Below are positions 61,010-64,000 of a stretch of DNA of 64,000 nucleotides, in pieces. Under the pieces are notes generated by a model, which saw only the letters and a program-made list of their open reading frames with translations, did not search any database and was not told the origin of the DNA. Each line of letters starts with the position of its first letter. Positions within the stretch are counted from its first letter, which is position 1. Source of the stretch: Streptomyces hygroscopicus (GTDB lineage: Bacteria > Actinomycetota > Actinomycetes > Streptomycetales > Streptomycetaceae); contig NZ_LBMW01000001.1 of NCBI RefSeq assembly GCF_026168105.1, positions 124,001 through 188,000 on the forward strand, read 5' to 3'. A program made the position numbers and the translations under genes.

Positions 61010-61773
61010 TACCAGTGGCCGCTGCCCCTTCCTCGACGCACGCCATCCACCGGCTGGGCGACCACCTGGTCAACTTCTACCTCGTGGACACCGGGGCCGC
61101 CCTCGTCCTGGTCGACGCCGGACTGCCCACGCACTGGGACGGACTGATGGGCGCGCTTCGCCGCCTCGGCCGACCCGTCACCGACATCGCGGCGGTGATG
61201 ATCACCCATGGCCACCCCGACCACGTGGGGCTCGCAGAGCGGGTCCGCTCGGCCTCCGGCGCCGACGTCTGGGTGCACGAGTCGGATGCGCCGATCCTCG
61301 CCGAACCGCGGTGGCTCAAGACCGCCTGGCAGCCGGAGCGGTCCCTGCTCGGCTACGCGATCCGCCGCCCGAGCGGCCTTCGGGCACCACTGCACCTGGC
61401 ACGCCGCGGCGCCCTGCGCACGCCGGCCGTCCGGGAGCTTCGCACCTTCTCGGCCGACCAGCAACTCGACGTCCCCGGCCACCCGTTGGCCGTGCACACC
61501 CCGAGCCACACGCACGGCAGCACCAGCTACCTCTTCCCGGACAACTCCATCGCCTTCACCGGCGACGCCCTGGTCACCCACGACGCGGTCGCCGGGCGCG
61601 TCGGACCCTGCGTCATCTGCCGGGCTTTCACCCAGGACAGCCGGGCGGCGCTGGCATCGCTGGACAAGATCGCCGAGCATGAGATCGCCACCGTCCTGCC
61701 CGGCCACGGAGAACCCTGGACGCACGGCCTGGCAGAGGCCGCGCGGCAGGCGGTGGCGAGCGGAATCCGATAG
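61006..61773 (+). CDS. metallo-beta-lactamase-fold hydrolase
   Basis: A 255-residue MBL-fold protein. Zinc ligands: THGHPDHVG (HxHxDH), TPSHTHGS (His), IAFTGDALV (Asp), and LPGHGEPW (His). It starts with GTG 61006 overlapping the upstream stop, so the two are co-translated. MBL enzymes of this type hydrolyse lactones, thioesters or similar bonds. The pairing with a reductase-like enzyme under MarR control suggests degradation or detoxification of a small molecule, which is inference. Confidence 0.9.
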   Translation: MIPVAAAPSSTHAIHRLGDHLVNFYLVDTGAALVLVDAGLPTHWDGLMGALRRLGRPVTDIAAVMITHGHPDHVGLAERVRSASGADVWVHESDAPILAEPRWLKTAWQPERSLLGYAIRRPSGLRAPLHLARRGALRTPAVRELRTFSADQQLDVPGHPLAVHTPSHTHGSTSYLFPDNSIAFTGDALVTHDAVAGRVGPCVICRAFTQDSRAALASLDKIAEHEIATVLPGHGEPWTHGLAEAARQAVASGIR

Positions 61774-61940
61774 CTCCCGGCGCGCCCGGCCGCGCGCCGG
61801 GGCACCGCACCGCCGCGGTGCCGTGGAGCGCCGGACGCGTCCTCGAGCGTGTGGAGCAGTGGTGCCGCGCCAGCCGCCGAGTTCCTGCCACGCCGGAAGG
61901 GGCGGAACCCAGCGGTTGGTGGGTGGTCACTGCCGGCCGG
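61774..61940. other. convergent intergenic region
   Basis: 167 bp between convergent genes. GCGCGCCCGGCCGCGCGCC-like G/C-rich sequence near 61780 can fold. No clear terminator was identified. Confidence 0.4.
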
Positions 61941-64000
61941 TCAGCCGACCTTCACCAGTTGCCACTGCTGGTTGGTGCCTCCATTGGGGTTCCACTGGAT
62001 GACCGGGGTGTTCTGATCGGAAGAGGCGCCGGAGACATCGACCAGGTGGCCGCTGTTGCGGGATTCGATGGTGTAGGTGCCGTTGTCCGAGGGGGTTATG
62101 GCCCATTGTTGGTTGCTGCCGCCGTTGGGCTTCCACAGCTCCAGTTGCGTACCGGGCAACGTGCTGTACTTGTCGACGTCCAAGGCCTTGGCGCTCCCCA
62201 CGCCTGTGATGGTGTAGTAGCCGTCGGCGTTGGAGGTCAGCGTCCACTGCTGGTTCGTGCCCTGGGTGGCCGGGTACTGGATGACGGGCGTCCCGTCCTT
62301 GGTGCCCTCGCCGCTGGCGTCGAGCAGCATGTGACTCTTGGCGTTGACGAGGTTGTACGTCCCGTTCAGGCTCGGCGTCGCGCCGGCCGTGATGGACAGG
62401 TTGGAGTACTGGACTCCGTAGTACCCCCTGGTGGTGGAGTTCCACACGGTGCCGAGCCCGATCTGTCCGGCGCCGTAGGTGTTGTCGCTGAGGTTGGCGA
62501 CCTGGGTGCCGTCGACCTTCGCGGTGATGGTGCTGCCCTGGAAGGTGAGCGAGAGCTTGTGCCAGGTGTTGGTGCCTGGTGCCGTGGCGAGCTTGCCGCT
62601 CGCGCCGGGCAGCGTGGTGAAGTTCCACGACTGGTCGCTCTTCTGCAGTGACCACTTGCCCGCCGTGTCCAGTGTCAGGTGGTAGGCGCTGAGACCGTTG
62701 TTGTTCTGGTTCTGCCAGCCGACGCGGCCCAGCAGGTCGGCTCCGCCGCCCGACTGCTCCAGCAACACATCGGCGGAGACGGTGTAGTTGGACCAGTTGA
62801 CGTCGCCCATCAGGGTGTAGGGCTGGTTCTTGGATTCGCCGGTCCACTGGATCGGCGAGGTGGTGGTCATCTGGCGCAGGCACTGGCCACCGCGTCCACC
62901 GCCGCAGGGCGCCGCCTCGAAGGCGCCGTTCATGGCGGCGAAGTACTTGGCCTCCGTACCAGTGGCGTAGCCGGCGAAGGTGTCGGAGTACGGAAGCTTG
63001 AGCACGGAGCGCTGCGGGCCCGTGGTGGTACCGGGCGTCTGGCCGGTCGTGGTGGTGACCGTGTAGAGGTGCTTGGGCTGCAGGGTGAACCGGTACGTGC
63101 CGCCGGAGGCCGCCAGGTCCGGTGCTGCCACCATGCGCGGGTGGTCGGTACTCAGGTCAGTGGTCCAGACGTGCAGCCTGCCGCCGCGCAGACCGCCCGC
63201 GGCGGTCAGGGAGATGGTCTGGTCCGCGGTGGCATCCATTGTCTCGAAGACCGTGCTCCAGGCCGACTTGTCCGGGGCCGCGTAGCTCACGTAGCTGCCG
63301 TTGGCCCGGTCGCCGCCGAGATAGCCGCTGGCGGTGTCCAGGTACTTCCAGCCTGGGGAGGTGAACTGGCTGGTCTGAGCCATGACCCACGCGCTGCGGC
63401 CGACGTTGTACGCCCCGGACCAGGGCTGGTTGGCCTGGATCAGGCCAACTCCGTTGTAGTCGAGATTGGGGGTGATCGAGGCCACGAGCGGCCAGTTGAT
63501 GTAGGCGGTCGTCTTGCCGTCCAGGTACCCGCGGTTGATACCGCGGGCCATCGCGGTGGCTCCGGCGTCCGCGTCGTCCGAGCCGTTCTCGCTCGACCAC
63601 AACTGCTTGCCCGACGCTTGCGCGTGGTCGGAGGCGGAGCAGCTCTTCTGGTCGGATCGGTAGCGGCAGGTGTAGTGCGCACCGATGATGTCCACGGCCG
63701 AGGCCAGCGCGGGCCGGCTCACGATGTCGTCGGCGATCGCCCAGTCGTTGTCGGCGCCCACGATCTTCGTGCGATAGCCCTTTTTCGCGAGGGCGGCGTG
63801 CAGGGCCTCGTACCAGGCTGGGCTCTGCCCGCTGTCGTACCTCTCGTTCCAGCCGCCGAGGTAGTCGATCGCGAAGTGCTGCTGCTTGGCGCAGTCGAGC
63901 CAGCTCATCAGGTAGTCCACCGTGGACGGCGAGCTGGTGGACCAGAAGTTGTGGCCGCCGAGGAAGCCCGGGGCGCCCCACGCGAGGGCGTACAGCTTGA
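61941..64000 (-). CDS. secreted GH59-like glycosidase with ricin lectin domain, partial
   Basis: The 3' 686 codons are present; the gene runs off the right edge, open at its 5' end. The catalytic TIM barrel part has YLGGWNERYD (acid/base Glu) and QLWSSENGSDD (nucleophile Glu), the galactocerebrosidase (GH59) pattern, with LYALAWGAPGFLGGHNFWS upstream at the edge. A jelly-roll domain follows (about 62380-62990), then a C-terminal ricin-type beta-trefoil with three repeated QQW motifs (GTNQQWTL, GSNQQWAI, GTNQQWQL). Probably a secreted galactosidase acting on a galactose-containing glycan or lipid. Confidence 0.88.
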   Translation of the reverse strand, partial: KLYALAWGAPGFLGGHNFWSTSSPSTVDYLMSWLDCAKQQHFAIDYLGGWNERYDSGQSPAWYEALHAALAKKGYRTKIVGADNDWAIADDIVSRPALASAVDIIGAHYTCRYRSDQKSCSASDHAQASGKQLWSSENGSDDADAGATAMARGINRGYLDGKTTAYINWPLVASITPNLDYNGVGLIQANQPWSGAYNVGRSAWVMAQTSQFTSPGWKYLDTASGYLGGDRANGSYVSYAAPDKSAWSTVFETMDATADQTISLTAAGGLRGGRLHVWTTDLSTDHPRMVAAPDLAASGGTYRFTLQPKHLYTVTTTTGQTPGTTTGPQRSVLKLPYSDTFAGYATGTEAKYFAAMNGAFEAAPCGGGRGGQCLRQMTTTSPIQWTGESKNQPYTLMGDVNWSNYTVSADVLLEQSGGGADLLGRVGWQNQNNNGLSAYHLTLDTAGKWSLQKSDQSWNFTTLPGASGKLATAPGTNTWHKLSLTFQGSTITAKVDGTQVANLSDNTYGAGQIGLGTVWNSTTRGYYGVQYSNLSITAGATPSLNGTYNLVNAKSHMLLDASGEGTKDGTPVIQYPATQGTNQQWTLTSNADGYYTITGVGSAKALDVDKYSTLPGTQLELWKPNGGSNQQWAITPSDNGTYTIESRNSGHLVDVSGASSDQNTPVIQWNPNGGTNQQWQLVKVG

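Overview
The window looks like accessory DNA from a Streptomyces or close actinomycete. G+C is very high, real genes have near-saturated G/C third codon positions, GTG starts follow purine-rich ribosome sites, and the families are typical of the genus: PucR, SCO6745-like, Tap-type secreted peptidase, DUF485 plus acetate-type symporter, and a polyol ABC importer with no ATPase of its own. Decayed genes, transposase scraps and short tandem repeats suggest a variable part of the chromosome rather than core. No complete rRNA, tRNA, IS element, prophage or CRISPR array is visible.

Layout. 1-3.4 kb is a graveyard: one small hypothetical gene, then truncated amidohydrolase, dienelactone hydrolase, IS5-type transposase and frameshifted SpoIIE phosphatase fragments. 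3.4-5.7 kb carries a membrane protein and an amidohydrolase. 6.0-11.9 kb is a minus-strand polyol/sugar uptake locus (binding lipoprotein, two permeases, zinc dehydrogenase, DeoR regulator). 12.2-20.6 kb holds an SDR, an ArsR/hydrolase pair with a clear operator, a PhyH dioxygenase, a secreted peptidase behind stacked inverted repeats, a small membrane protein and a lipoprotein polysaccharide deacetylase. 21.5-35.3 kb has a LysE exporter, an F420/FMN-type oxidoreductase, the DUF485/symporter pair, an alpha/beta hydrolase and an MFS transporter that share a near-identical palindrome, an SCO6745-like protein, and a PucR regulator between two secreted lipases.

35.7-39.1 kb is a full pyruvate carboxylase, the one evident central-metabolism gene. 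39.1-44.2 kb has ISL3 and serine-recombinase scraps around an ICMT-like methyltransferase and an epoxide hydrolase whose upstream MarR-like partner is cut off. 44.2-46.5 kb encodes a membrane-spanning XRE/periplasmic-binding-protein fusion. 46.6-51.2 kb has a Tat-exported FAD oxidase and a folE/DUF6529/DUF2231 operon divergent from a SufR-like regulator. 51.5-54.3 kb has small stress-type proteins, a frameshifted allene-oxide-cyclase-like gene and tRNA-like scars.

54.6-59.3 kb has a Nudix protein and an unrecognised set: a 512-residue protein made of four HTH-like modules, a tail-to-tail 493-residue protein with a membrane partner, and a ribbon-helix-helix protein. The window ends with a MarR-controlled two-gene operon (saccharopine-dehydrogenase-like enzyme and metallo-beta-lactamase-fold hydrolase) and the 3' part of a secreted GH59-like glycosidase with a ricin-type lectin domain.

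The most interesting candidates for undescribed biology are the multi-HTH set at 55.4-59.3 kb, the transmembrane one-component sensor at 44.2-46.5 kb, the shared palindrome at 26.85/30.86 kb, and the inverted repeats over the start of the peptidase gene near 17.0 kb. All function calls come from reading the sequence; no database search was run.
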